This document shows, in pieces, positions 29,595 to 39,423 of a DNA stretch of 64,000 nt (position 1 is its first letter; each line of letters begins with the position of its first letter). The position numbers and the translations under genes are program-made. The DNA comes from Isochrysis galbana (Eukaryota > Haptophyta > Isochrysidales > Isochrysidaceae). The stretch spans positions 248,001 to 312,000 of the forward strand of contig CM030939.1 in assembly GCA_018136815.1 (NCBI GenBank), given 5' to 3'. The notes beneath the pieces were generated by a model. It searched no databases and had not been told where the DNA came from. It saw only the letters and a list, made by a program, of their open reading frames with translations.

Positions 29595-30030
29595 CTGTGT
29601 GGGTGGCCCCTGTCCCCTGTGTATTTGGTGTCCGGCGGCCCCCCCCATCTGGATGGATCGTCAAAAACGGGCATGCACCGCGCCCGGTCTCGATTTGAAG
29701 TTGGGCTCTCCGGGCCTCACTCGGAGACGTTGGGCGGTCAATGGGCTCAGCGGATGGCTGATTTCGACGAGGTTTCGGCGCGAGCAGTCCCGCCCGATTG
29801 GCGTGACTGTTTGGGTGGCACCAGTGTATTTGGTGTCTGGCGGGGCCCCCCATCTGGATGGATCCGTCAAAATCGCGCACGCACCGCGCCCGGTCTCGAT
29901 TTGAAGTTGGGCTCTCCGGGCCTCACTCGGAGACGTTGGACGTTCAATGGGCAATGGGCTCAGCGGATGGCTGAATTAATTCGATGAGGTTTCGGCGCGC
30001 GTCCCGCCCGATTGGCGTGACTGTTTGGGT
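29595..30030. repeat. Two-copy tandem repeat, period ~206 bp
   Basis: Blocks GTGTATTTGGTGTC, CATCTGGATGGAT, CGCGCCCGGTCTCGATTTGA and GGGCCTCACTCGGAGACGTT occur in the same order twice. For example, GCACCG is at 29675 and again at 29881. Part of a third copy (TGACTGTTTGGGTGG) starts near 30018. The copies differ by small indels. No protein function is supported although frames are open. Confidence 0.8.
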
Positions 30031-30223
30031 GGGGGCCCAAGGGGGAGGTCTGGGTCCCAATGGGGCCCGGATATGTGTTAGTTGGGTGTATTGGTAACAT
30101 CCTACCGAAAAAAATCCTGAAATTTCCTTAACCGTAACCGTGAGATGGTCATTTTTTTCACCCCTAATAAAAAACCCTGTTTGACCGCCCTAAGTTTGAC
30201 CGCACTACTCATGGGCAAGACGC
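30031..30223. other. Left flank of element B including target-site duplication
   Basis: Short non-coding stretch. Its last 17 bases (30207-30223, ACTCATGGGCAAGACGC) are repeated after the element at 34017-34033. Confidence 0.6.
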
Positions 30224-30248
30224 AAAAACTATTGTTATAGTTTTAGCG

Positions 30249-31901
30249 ATGGAGCGCGCGCCGACCGCTCCCACCTCCCAGCCCCCCGCCGCCACGACGC
30301 CCCACCGGGGCCGCCCCAAGCCGCCGGAGCCGAAGCGCTCGCAGGCCTCTGCCCCACCGGATACCGACGTCGACATGGCTCCGCCACCCTCGCCTCCTCA
30401 CCAGCCCCAGAAGCAGGGAACAGGCCGTGCCCTGTTCCCTGCAGAGCAACAGAGCCAGCAACAGGCTCAGCCGCCCAGCTCCACCGTCTCGCCACCCAAT
30501 CAAGGACTCCCCATGGTGGGTGGCAGCATTGCTGCCACCCCCATGGTGGTAACTCCTACCAGCAGTGCACCCCTCGGGGGCGGGCACTTGACACAACAAT
30601 CAATCCTTGGAGCCTTTGCTCCCACCAACCAACCAACAACCCATGCGCCCAAGTCGTATGCTGAAGCCACGCATGGGAGCAAACTGAAGGAGCCAGCCCA
30701 ACAAGCTCTGAAGCAGCCAGCCCAACAACAACCGCAACAGCTGTCGCGCAAGCGGGCCGACCCGCAGTCGGATCCCAAAGGGACTCCCACCAACACCACC
30801 CAACTCGCTCCCCCTCCAATGGATGAAGAAGAGGAACCCGAAGACACACCTTTTTTCATTCAGCTAGCGCAACTAGCTGAAGACAAAAAGGACATTAAAA
30901 GTGAGGATGTAGCCACGTTCATGAAGTTTCTTCTCTCTAGGCTAGAGGGCCTAGATGCCACGCCAGATGGGATGGACAAGGGCCGAAAGGGCCCATGGAT
31001 TTTCTACGTCGATGACGATGCTCACGACCAATTCAAGGCCGCTTATGGCGACAAACTTCAAACGGTACTCTCGGGAGTCCCGCATGAGTTTGGAGTCACC
31101 TATGGCACGATAGCCGACTCAGCTCCCCGCAAATCTAGCGCTATCAGGTCCTCTCTCAAAGAGGTCGCCACCTACATCGTGTTTCGCATTTTCGACCCGA
31201 TTAAGGCATACAAAACTAAAACTCGGCATTTGGCTAGTGCATTGGAGCGTGAAGGCTTCCATGTCCTTAGGGGCAATCAACAGCGAGTCAAGACCACGCT
31301 CGAAGGGATCACTAAAGTAGAAGCCGGTAAACGTCCAATTTGGCACTTCTACGTATACACAGACACCACCGCCCTGGGCCATCGCTTTCCCCGGACCTTC
31401 CACGTGACCCTCGATGACGGGGAAAACTTCAACTTGGACTACGCGGTCCGCTCATCGGTGGAATGCGTAACACCGGACGGCGACATTGCCATACACGGCG
31501 CCCCGGGCGGGTGCAAAGGATACGATAAGCCCTGGGCTATCTCATATCTACGTAAAAATCAAGTCAGCTTTCGCCAATGCACGTGCGAACAAGACAAGGC
31601 GAAAGCGGAGCAGCGCAAACGCCAACGCGAAGTAAGCAACGCCATGGACTACAGGGCCCTAATGGGTCTTGGAGCGGCGGCACCGTGCCGTCGATTCATG
31701 GCAGGCGAATGCAAAAATAATCGCATGAAGGGGCGACAAATCGTCCAATGCTCTTCCAGCCATGACATCCCCGGATGTTGGGTAAAGGACCCCGCCACGG
31801 GTAAACAAAATTGTATGGTCAAGTGCAATCTGAAACCTAATAAGGCCTATCCAGGGTACTGCGTTAACGGAGTAAGTTGCCTGTATCGTCATGGTGAATA
31901 A
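30249..31901 (+). CDS. Family B ORF1 protein with CCCH zinc fingers
   Basis: 550 aa starting MERAPTAPTSQPPAATTPHR. Residues 1-200 are Pro/Gln/Ser-rich; ~200-450 match the gag-like region of the A polyprotein (for example NLDYAVRSS next to LDYAIRDC, and GGCKGYDKPWAI next to GCKGYHKNYAM). Two Cys/His clusters near the C terminus (CRRFMAGEC...CSSSH and CVNGVSCLYRH) correspond to the CCCH fingers of A. The ORF ends at 31901 in TAA, 11 nt into ORF2, so the fused A arrangement is here split in two. It is probably an RNA-binding nucleocapsid-like protein. Confidence 0.8.
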   Translation: MERAPTAPTSQPPAATTPHRGRPKPPEPKRSQASAPPDTDVDMAPPPSPPHQPQKQGTGRALFPAEQQSQQQAQPPSSTVSPPNQGLPMVGGSIAATPMVVTPTSSAPLGGGHLTQQSILGAFAPTNQPTTHAPKSYAEATHGSKLKEPAQQALKQPAQQQPQQLSRKRADPQSDPKGTPTNTTQLAPPPMDEEEEPEDTPFFIQLAQLAEDKKDIKSEDVATFMKFLLSRLEGLDATPDGMDKGRKGPWIFYVDDDAHDQFKAAYGDKLQTVLSGVPHEFGVTYGTIADSAPRKSSAIRSSLKEVATYIVFRIFDPIKAYKTKTRHLASALEREGFHVLRGNQQRVKTTLEGITKVEAGKRPIWHFYVYTDTTALGHRFPRTFHVTLDDGENFNLDYAVRSSVECVTPDGDIAIHGAPGGCKGYDKPWAISYLRKNQVSFRQCTCEQDKAKAEQRKRQREVSNAMDYRALMGLGAAAPCRRFMAGECKNNRMKGRQIVQCSSSHDIPGCWVKDPATGKQNCMVKCNLKPNKAYPGYCVNGVSCLYRHGE

Positions 31902-32724
31902 TAGTGATCTTAAGATTGCGACATACAATTTGAATGGAGCAAAACATAAATTAGCGTCGACCTTAGCGCAAGCGAGACTAGGAGGGATCCACGTTCTTTA
32001 CGCGCAAGAATTGTATCACTATAACGACGGTTGGCACCTAAGGGTGCGCAATTTGGCCCGGTCCCTGGGTTGGGACTGGTTTCAATCTCCCGCGTCTAGG
32101 GGCGACCCCGGTTGCGGAGTGGCGGTAGCCATAAGAAAGGACAGGAGCGATGTGGTAGTAGAATCTTGGTCGACAGTAATTCCGGGGAGGCTGATAGTAG
32201 TTAAAGCTAGAATCGGACATGAAACGGTAGCTTTCTCTTCCATATATCTTAACGCACAACCAAATAAACGAAAAGACGAAATTAAACTACTGCACGCGAC
32301 GCCAGAAATACCTCCCCACACTATCTTAGCGGGCGATTTTAATTGCGTAGAGAACGTTAATAGAGATACCAGGTCTAGCGAGGGGGCGGCCCCTTACGCG
32401 AATTCGGGAGGCAGAGCCCTTGTGAGGGCGCTCGCCACGCACGGCCTCACGGACATTCAATTGTTAGTCAATCCGAGCCTTAAAGGCCAATACACGAGAT
32501 GCGGGCACCAGACCTACACTAGGATAGACCGCGTATACGCGGCGGAATACTACTCCACGTGGAGATGGTATAAAGCATACATAGACATCAAACTATTCAC
32601 GGGCATGGCGGCATCGGATCACCACCCGGTGGTTGCGACGTTCGCAATAGCCCCGCCTAGACGGGCGACGGAGATAGAAGCCAAGATACCGCTGGAGGTG
32701 TTGGAAGACAGGAGCACGAACTAG
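31891..32724 (+). CDS. Family B ORF2 N-terminal part: APE-type endonuclease
   Basis: The ATG at 31891 overlaps the ORF1 stop (ATGGTGAATAA) and lies in the +1 frame. This suggests termination-reinitiation or frameshifting. 277 aa. Motifs of the endonuclease are present: TYNLNG, LYAQELYHY, SIYLN, AGDFNCVEN, RIDRVY and SDHHPV, all matching the A polyprotein. The ORF stops at 32724, where the reverse-transcriptase region has been lost. The catalytic Asn, Glu, Asp and His positions all look intact, so it could cut DNA, but it cannot reverse transcribe. Confidence 0.85.
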   Translation: MVNNSDLKIATYNLNGAKHKLASTLAQARLGGIHVLYAQELYHYNDGWHLRVRNLARSLGWDWFQSPASRGDPGCGVAVAIRKDRSDVVVESWSTVIPGRLIVVKARIGHETVAFSSIYLNAQPNKRKDEIKLLHATPEIPPHTILAGDFNCVENVNRDTRSSEGAAPYANSGGRALVRALATHGLTDIQLLVNPSLKGQYTRCGHQTYTRIDRVYAAEYYSTWRWYKAYIDIKLFTGMAASDHHPVVATFAIAPPRRATEIEAKIPLEVLEDRSTN

Positions 32725-33713
32725 CCCCGCAAGAAGATCCAGACGCACACGATCTAGGAGACCTTCTTGTGGACAAAGATCATAACTACTATTTGAACCG
32801 GAAGGGCGACTACCACGAAGTTAAGCTCAATGTAATGGGAGAACCCCATATCTACGAACGGATCAGCCCGCAGCTAATACCCAACGAGCTATACACTCCG
32901 CTGAAGTGGGGACGAGCGTACGACGGGCCAGCGGATACGGCGTATCCGATACCTCAGGAATACACACTCAAAGGCACGCATAAAACGCTAGAAGAGATAA
33001 ACGTCAAGGCCTTGACTAAAGCGTTCCTCGCTATGAGGAAACCGAAGGCACAAAAATCCACACTAAGATGGGAAAAGAGGTTACCTGTCCTCTCGGGGAA
33101 GTGGAAACAAGTATCGCAAATATACAAGTATAACTTTCTGACACCAAGGGACTCCTATATGCACTTCAAACACGTTTTACACAGGAGAATAGCTACAGCG
33201 AATCGTTTTGCTGACGATCCAACATGTCGCTTTTGCGGCATAGCACCCGAGAGTTCCACGCATTTAGCCTCCTGTATCGCGACGGAGCCCGTTTTCGAAT
33301 TCATAGAGGGACTTTTAGGGATTAACCTTAGGCCGGGATCTGAAGTAGCCCAGCGCCTTTTCTGCTATCAAGTGGATAGACCGCACCCCTCCTCGGGATA
33401 CTTAGGTATCCTGGCATGGAGGTATATCCTAACGGACTTCTATAACATACAATACGGTAACGCGGACGGGAGGTCCGCTAAGTCGATCTTAAGAGCGATC
33501 CTTGCGAGATACCACTTACTAGTAACGGCGAAAGTCGGATTCTTTCAGCGACTAAAGCAACAACGAGAGAATATGGGGCTACACGCCCCGAGCAACAAAC
33601 ATATTAAGAAAATGATAAGCCCCCTCTACGCGGTGGATAAAGACTTCAACCTAGAAATATCGGAAGACCTCCGGCAGGCGGCGGGAGGTCTGGATATGCG
33701 CAACATCGCCTAA
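32725..33713 (+). pseudogene. Family B ORF2 C-terminal part, separated by deletion and frame change
   Basis: Just after the deletion point the sequence continues in another frame with LAPQEDPDAHDLGDLLVDKD and runs to 33713. It matches the end of the A polyprotein, including the knuckle CRFC-x8-HLASC and YILTDFYNIQY (A: YIITDFYRIYY). No proper start is present. The nearly identical sequence at 61573-62579 shows what the undeleted 3' half looks like. Its function is likely nucleic-acid binding in the parent protein. Confidence 0.8.
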
Positions 33714-34016
33714 AGTAGTTTAACCTCTCTTAATAGAGACCCCAACGGACGGCAAGAGTGACGCTAGGAGATATAAGAGAAGGAAATTCAAGCCGAGCCG
33801 GAGCAAAGGAGAAGCCATAGTCTCCCGCCCCCTTCTCTCCAACCCCTGGCCGAAGCAGCGCGCGCGGTCTCCCCGGAACCAGCTTCTCCGCTAAAGAGGG
33901 AACTGGGGAAGGGGAAGGGGGTTGTTAGGGGTTAAGGGTGGGCGGTAGGGAGGTCCACAAGCACACTGCCTCATGTCGCACACGTAGCGGAGATTTTTAA
34001 GAAGATTTTTTTTTTT
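33714..34016 (+). other. Family B 3' UTR and T-run terminus
   Basis: A 3' UTR with CAGTCTCCCGCCCCCTTCTC-like and CCCCGGAACCAGCTTCTCCG blocks, shared with 62580-62880. It ends TTTTTAAGAAGA followed by 10 or more T on the sense strand, then the target duplication. Confidence 0.8.
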
Positions 34017-34033
34017 ACTCATGGGCAAGACGC

Positions 34034-34544
34034 CCAGCGGTGCCTCCGCCCGACGGGGCGACGGCTTTGGCCGCAGAAGAGAGGCCCTAGCCCCGCTGTT
34101 TCGCGGATGCGTCAGGGGCGCGTGTTTTGTTGTTGGTGCGCTCGGTGCCCCGCGGCCTCCTCTGCTGACGGAAGAAGCTTTGGCTGCCGCCATCTCCCCC
34201 CTGCTGACGGAAGAAGCGCTTTGGCCGCCGCCGACCGCGTCGTCCCATCGCCTCCGTCGCCTACGAGGGAGTAGAGTATCTCTGACGAGGCGGATGGGAA
34301 GCACCTCTTGAAGGTGGCTTCGCGGCAGTTGAGTGCTCTGAGCTTTCCATATTCGATTAAATGGACGTTTCATTCCCTTAGACGCACCCTATCTTTAGGG
34401 CAACCGCGACATGCAGCATTCAAGTCTTCGGGGGGGGGGGAGAGAAGGGTTTAGGCAGCGAGGAGGGGGTTTGGGGGAGAGGGGGGGGCGCCGAGCCCCC
34501 CCCCCTCCCCCACGCGGTGGAGATGGGGGTTGGGACCGCGAGGG

Positions 34545-34600
<56 letters not shown>

Positions 34601-35512
34601 GCAGCCCAAAGGGTAGCGAAACGGATCGAGAGCGCATCCCTTGAAAGGACTCCTAGGTGCGAATTCGTCGACTGCTGGAGAGAGAGAGGGAGAGAGAGAG
34701 AAGAGAGAGAGAGAGAAGAGAGAGGGGGGGGGAAACGCGCGGGGGGGGGGGGGGGGGGAGTCGTCTCCGTCCCACCCACCCCCCGTCTCTCTCTTCTCTC
34801 TCTCTTCTCTCTCTCTTCTCTCTCTCTTCTCTCTCTCTCCTCTCCCTCCCTCTCTCTTGCGCAAGACTCCAAGAGTCCCTCCCCCCCCCTTTCCCCCTTC
34901 TGGCAGCGCGACCTTCTTTTAACGGACGCCTCACCCTCGGCCACCCGTGCAGAACACCGCCGCGGCCCCTCCCCCCCTCCCCATTTCTCTCTTCTCCCCC
35001 CTGCCCTTTTCTCTCTCCTCACCCCCCGTCTTTCTCTCTTCTTCCCTCCACTCTCCCCCCGCCGTCCCCGGGCAGACTTCCCCCCCCCCCCCTCTCTCTC
35101 CCCCCTAAGGGCAGCAGCCAAATAGCCCCTCCCCGATTGGGAGAGAGCAATCTCCGAGAGGGAGGGAGAGGGAGAGGGAGAGAGAGAGAAGAGGGGGAGA
35201 GGGAGAGAGAGAGAGGGAGAGATAGATAGAGAGAGAGAGAGGAGGGAGAGCACACCGCGTTGCCGCCCGAAAGTGTGACGCTTCTTCTTCATCTTCTCTT
35301 CTCTCGAGGAGGACTCTCTCCTTCCTATCTGGTCCTCGTCCCTCGGGTCGTTAGAGAGAGGACGCGCCTCTTTCTCTCTCTCTCGTTTGACCTAGCCCCT
35401 CTCCTCTCTCTTGCCTTCTCTCCGGGTAGGGGAGAGAGAGAGAGAGTGTGTGTGTGTTGGAACGGGGAGAGAGCGAGACCAGCGAGAGAGAGAGAGAGAG
35501 AAGTGTGGAAGG

Positions 35513-35558
<46 letters not shown>

Positions 35559-35630
35559 GGGGGGGAGGAGAGGGGGACCGCGCCCCCCCCCCCCCCTCCC
35601 CCCCTCCCCCCCCCCCCCCCCCCCGCCCCA
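34034..35630. repeat. Microsatellite-rich region upstream of Zn2Cys6 gene
   Basis: The first ~300 bp contain a short duplication of CTGCTGACGGAAGAAGC (about 34161 and 34201). Then come long (GA)n (about 34547-34594, 34680-34725, 35515-35550), (CT)n (about 34785-34840), poly-G (about 34741-34760) and poly-C (about 35583-35625) tracts. The poly-C ends at the ATG of the next gene. Long open frames here are produced by the repeats. Confidence 0.75.
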
Positions 35631-36956
35631 ATGAAATCCCGCACCAACTCCTCCTGTGCAGCCTGCCGGCTCGCCAAGGTCAAGTGCACGCGACCCGACG
35701 AGAGCTCTCACTCGTCCCATACTCCATGCACCTCTTCCTGCAGCCGCTGCACACGGCTCGGCCTCCAGTGTGTCTCAGAGAAGCGGAGGTCCAAGTGGGA
35801 CGGCGCCCGCGCGCTCCCAAAGGACTCCCCTCCTCTCGCTCTTGCGGAGCAGCCAGCGTACGGGCAGCTTCTGATCAACTTGAACAAGCTGCGACCCATC
35901 ATCAAGACCGGTCTTAAGCCATGCTGCTACGCGGGGCAGGTGGTGCCCATCATCTCGCGGCTGATCGAACTGGCACTCGAGAAGGATGATGCGGCCGCTC
36001 TCGCGTTCGCAGTCTCGCACATTGAGCAGTTCAGGTTGAACCCGTCGCTCTTCCGAGGCGTACTCGCGGGCGGCTCTGCGGGGCCGTATGTGACCACTGA
36101 GAACCCGCTCGCCGATGAGATGGACTCGCCGCGCACGCTCTCGCCGAGCAATTCGATCCAGTGGGCACAGCATGGTGAAGCACCTACTGCCATGGACCTG
36201 CCCCCGCACATGGCAGCGCACTTCAATTCGGACATCCAGTGCTTGTCGTGGATCTCCATCAACGGTGTGTGCTCCCGCTGCCGTCCCCACCTCTCGCCGC
36301 CCGTCGCCGCCTGCCGCTGCCCAACGCCTACGCCGCGCGCCTCCTTCACCCCCCCCTCCCCCCCCGTAGGCGTGAAGCACTACCTAGTGAATCATACCTT
36401 CTGCCTGGACCTCGACAAGATCAAGGCGGCCGTCGGTCCAATTGAGATCGCGCGGGCGCTCGGGGTGCCCGAAAATGACGCTCTACGTCTCTTCGAGATG
36501 TACGCCGCTACCGTCACCAACCTGATGGAAAAGTGCAACGCGCACCCCAACAACGTAGGCTACGGCTCGGAACTTCCACCGGTGCTGCAGCGTGTGCCCT
36601 GGCGCGGGCACGGCCCCAACGACGCGGCCGCTGAGGTCAAGCCGACGCTGCACGTGCTCCGCTCGTGCGTGCACGTTGGTGTCGACGGCGAGACCGTCTA
36701 TACCCTCTTTCGCTGGGTGCCACTCGCGCAAAACAAGCGGCGCAAGGTGTCTAGCACGCCATTGCAGGAGCGCGTGAAGGTGCCACCCATCGCGATGCTT
36801 GGCGCTGAGTCCGAGACCAACGTCGACAACACTGTCCTGCAACGCTCTTCCGAAGTCGACTTCCTAGGCGCGTATGACCTGAAGGAGCTGCTCGAGGATG
36901 TGGGGGGAGAGGAGGGCCTCTGGCGAGAGTTAGTAGCCGCGACGAGCACGTGCTGA
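35631..36956 (+). CDS. Zn2Cys6 (fungal-type) zinc-cluster transcription factor-like protein
   Basis: Exons 35631-36264 and 36370-36956 give 406 aa; the 105-bp intron GTGTGT...CCGTAG is a multiple of three, so the frame stays open across it. Near the N terminus are Cys9-x2-Cys12-x6-Cys19 and, after a 17-residue loop, Cys37-x2-Cys40-x6-Cys47. This is the six-cysteine binuclear zinc cluster with basic residues RLAKVKC between. The rest (47-406) has helical segments such as IIKTGLKPCCYAGQVVPII and IARALGVPENDALRLFEMYA, with no domain I can name. A nuclear DNA-binding role is likely by family. The loop between the Cys triads is longer than the usual 5-12 residues. Confidence 0.75.
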   Translation: MKSRTNSSCAACRLAKVKCTRPDESSHSSHTPCTSSCSRCTRLGLQCVSEKRRSKWDGARALPKDSPPLALAEQPAYGQLLINLNKLRPIIKTGLKPCCYAGQVVPIISRLIELALEKDDAAALAFAVSHIEQFRLNPSLFRGVLAGGSAGPYVTTENPLADEMDSPRTLSPSNSIQWAQHGEAPTAMDLPPHMAAHFNSDIQCLSWISINGVCSRCRPHLSPPVAACRCPTPTPRASFTPPSPPVGVKHYLVNHTFCLDLDKIKAAVGPIEIARALGVPENDALRLFEMYAATVTNLMEKCNAHPNNVGYGSELPPVLQRVPWRGHGPNDAAAEVKPTLHVLRSCVHVGVDGETVYTLFRWVPLAQNKRRKVSSTPLQERVKVPPIAMLGAESETNVDNTVLQRSSEVDFLGAYDLKELLEDVGGEEGLWRELVAATSTC

Positions 36957-37703
36957 CGCTGTCTGAGCGCGGCAGCGCAAGCAGTGACGGCACCCGCAGG
37001 GCAAGATGGAGCCGTCCGCGCCCACCTTGTGCGGTTCGCGCCCGCGTGTATACTGAGGACCGGTTGCCGAGCGGCCTTTCGCTCGTCACCCAGCCCTCCG
37101 TCCGCGAGAGTCCCGGCGCGTCTTCCAAAGGCACGCCGGACTGCCCATCCAGGAGTGACACCTCGAGCCCGACTCCTCGCTCTGCACCTCATCCTGTAGA
37201 TGATGTCCCAAAAGACGAGCGACGAGCGCGCGCACCCTCTCGCGGTAGATGCACGCGCGCGACCGCCCTCAGAAGGCGCAGGCGTATAGGCCGACGGCAA
37301 TTCATTTCGTGCAACCTCGAGGTGGCGCGAGTATTAGTGGGTGCGCCCATAGGCGATACAGATAGTAGCATGGCCCACACCGCTGTGCCGTTTTGTGCCG
37401 GGGCGAGAGTAGCGCAGAAGACGCCACCCGAAGCGCGCGCACGCCCAACGGTCGCGGTGATTCTGCCGTAACGACTGGCGTGTGTGCGCTCCGAACCCTG
37501 CGCGCGGCGGTGTGCACGGCTCTATAGTTTAATGAAGTGAGTGTGTGTTTGCTGTTTGCAGTTGAGTGATGAGCATGGGAGGCCGCAACCGCGACCTCAG
37601 GTTCGAGTGTCTTTTTCGACCACGAAAGTCCCCATTATCATGGTATGTCTTCTATAAAATTCCCTGAGACGAGGAGGGGTGGGGAGCCATCGAGGTAGGT
37701 GCG
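36957..37703. other. Intergenic, no gene seen
   Basis: An open frame (36950-37471) has no ATG start and no recognisable domain. The remaining sequence includes GACCTCAGGTTCGAGTG near 37600, resembling a motif found beside T runs elsewhere. Confidence 0.35.
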
Positions 37704-37991
37704 CTATGACGAGCGATCCCGCCACCCGAGATCCTGACCGAGGTCCGCATCACCCTCGAAGTGCGGAACATATTCCACTTCGGACGGGCAGAGAACAGAG
37801 TATGCCGACAAGAGGGCGACGAATGATCCGACGGGGTGACAGTTACGCATAGGAATAAAAGGAAGAGGAAGAGGAATATCTTTCGACTTTCGAAAACCCA
37901 TAACTAGGTTAAATGATAATGAAGACCGAAGTAAAGTAGCGCCACGATATAATCCAACGGTCAGCACCTGAGGGAGATCAGGATCAAACAA
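37704..37991 (-). pseudogene. Possible tyrosine-recombinase-like fragment
   Basis: A 95-codon ORF containing LTVGLYRGATLLRSSLSFNL, GFRKSKDIPLP and CHPVGSFVALLSAYS. The order resembles part of the tyrosine recombinases of DIRS/Crypton-type elements (a helix ending in LR-S, then xSK and CPV). The catalytic Arg/His/Tyr set cannot be confirmed in so short a piece. It is most likely a mobile-element remnant; the assignment is tentative. Confidence 0.3.
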
Positions 37992-38088
37992 GAAACAAGG
38001 GGGCTGTTGCGGGTAGGAGGTAGGGCGTCGAATAAACCCCGGCGAGCACTATCTAGATAGAAGTAGATAGTTAGGCCTGAGCGAAAAT

Positions 38089-39423
38089 ATGTACTTATTT
38101 TTCTACATATTTGGGTGGGCTTTCGGCGGATACATACATATTTTTACACATTTACTACATATTTGGGGGCGCGAGCCGCCGTGCCGCCCCGTGCGGCAGG
38201 GGGGGACAGCGAGGCAGGAGGCAGGGGGCAGGGGGCGTGCGATGGCCCCAGGTGAGCAGCCTAGCTGCGCTGCTAGCCCCATTTGTGATGCGTCGCGCGC
38301 GGAAGCATGGCCACTCACCAGGCTCCCTTCCCCTCGTCACGCAGGTTCGCGCTATGCATTTATCACCAGGCTACGGAGAGAAGGCATTGGAGAGGCAACA
38401 TCACAAGCTCTCCATACTGTCATCACAACCAAGGGGAAGGAGCTGCAGTTGGAGCTTGCCTTAGCCATGGACATGGAGGTGCTTTGTACCACTACCTACA
38501 GGTTAGAAGGAGATGGCTTGGAGATACTACTCGTCCATGATATGCTAGAAAACCTACAAGAGCGCGGGCGGAAGCTTGGCCAGGATGCAGCCGACATGCC
38601 CAATGTTGCTGCCTTGCTAAGGAAGCAGCACGCCCTCTCCTACGACCTCGACCCGGACTACTTCGACGCGTGGCGGCAACGCCTCATCACCCGCTGCATC
38701 CTTGCCCATGAATCTTTCCGCCCTTTCCTCCGCCGTCCCCTCTCCGCCCCCATCGCCCACGCCGACCGCCTCCTCGACCGATCCCTCTCGTCCATCATTA
38801 TGGACTGCCTGTCTCCCACCGCCACTCGCGTCATAAATTTCCTCACCGACTGCCCCGACGACGTCCTCGACAGCGGACGCTCCCTCCTCGCCCTCATCGA
38901 GTCCTCCATGTCCTCCCTCACCGGGGCCGCGGCGGAAGACGCCGAGGATGCCTTCTCAGCATTCCAACCCTTTGCCGTCGGCATGTCCCCCGAGGCAGCG
39001 CAGCGGGCAGCACAAGTCGCCATCCTCCGCTACAAGCGCCTCACGATCTACAACACCGCGGACCCCCTCGCCTTGCATCGCATGCTCTTGCGCAAACTTC
39101 CGGACGCCATTGCCTCCCGTCGCGCGCACGCCCTGCGCGAGCTCCACGAAGCCAACATCCAAGGCCGCCTCGCGTGGTCCCTACCCCAACTCGTCGCCAC
39201 CATCGCCCTATGGCTTCGCCCGACGTCGCCCACCACCGCTCTCGCCACCGTCGCCACCGCCCAAGCCACAACATCCCCGCCCCCTTCGCCCCCCCTTCCA
39301 CCCCCACCGCGAACGCCGCCGCCTCCTCCCCTGGGAAGGTGCTGGTCCGAAGTTTTTTCTTCAGTGAAGGTGCAGGTGAAGGTGAGAGTGCAGGAACTGC
39401 AGGTGCAGGTGAAGACACGGTGA
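38089..39423 (+). CDS. Unrecognised ORF, possibly retrotransposon gag-like
   Basis: A 444-aa open frame. A GTGAGC...CACGCAG segment at about 38252-38343 could be an intron, so the N terminus is uncertain; the first ~80 residues look non-coding in character. Residues ~100-390 are helical and charged (KGKELQLELALAMDMEVLC, YDLDPDYFDAWRQRLITRC, PLALHRMLLRKLPDAI, RAHALRELHEAN). They are followed by a Pro-rich tail. The pattern suits a gag capsid-like protein, but no zinc knuckle or polymerase follows. It could equally be a host gene. Confidence 0.4.
   Translation: MYLFFYIFGWAFGGYIHIFTHLLHIWGREPPCRPVRQGGTARQEAGGRGRAMAPGEQPSCAASPICDASRAEAWPLTRLPSPRHAGSRYAFITRLRREGIGEATSQALHTVITTKGKELQLELALAMDMEVLCTTTYRLEGDGLEILLVHDMLENLQERGRKLGQDAADMPNVAALLRKQHALSYDLDPDYFDAWRQRLITRCILAHESFRPFLRRPLSAPIAHADRLLDRSLSSIIMDCLSPTATRVINFLTDCPDDVLDSGRSLLALIESSMSSLTGAAAEDAEDAFSAFQPFAVGMSPEAAQRAAQVAILRYKRLTIYNTADPLALHRMLLRKLPDAIASRRAHALRELHEANIQGRLAWSLPQLVATIALWLRPTSPTTALATVATAQATTSPPPSPPLPPPPRTPPPPPLGRCWSEVFSSVKVQVKVRVQELQVQVKTR

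Larger units (their letters stand above)
30224..34016 (+). mobile_element. Family B non-LTR element lacking reverse transcriptase, 17-bp target-site duplication
   Basis: ACTCATGGGCAAGACGC is found at 30207-30223 and 34017-34033. The 3,793-bp element starts with an inverted repeat (AAAACTAT TGTT ATAGTTTT) ending just before ATGG at 30249. It encodes ORF1, an APE endonuclease and the C-terminal domain of ORF2, but the whole reverse transcriptase is missing between about 32717 and 32725. It ends in TTTTTAAGAAGA plus a T run. The perfect duplication shows that the copy arrived by retrotransposition. The deletion may have preceded the insertion or occurred afterwards. Confidence 0.9.

Noticed and set aside
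36950..37471. 173-codon frame after the Zn2Cys6 gene
   Set aside because: It begins at a non-ATG codon, overlaps the upstream gene end, and has only Arg/Ser/Pro-rich composition with no domain.
37704..37991. Calling a complete DIRS/Crypton element
   Set aside because: Only a ~95-codon fragment without the full catalytic set; kept as a tentative remnant.
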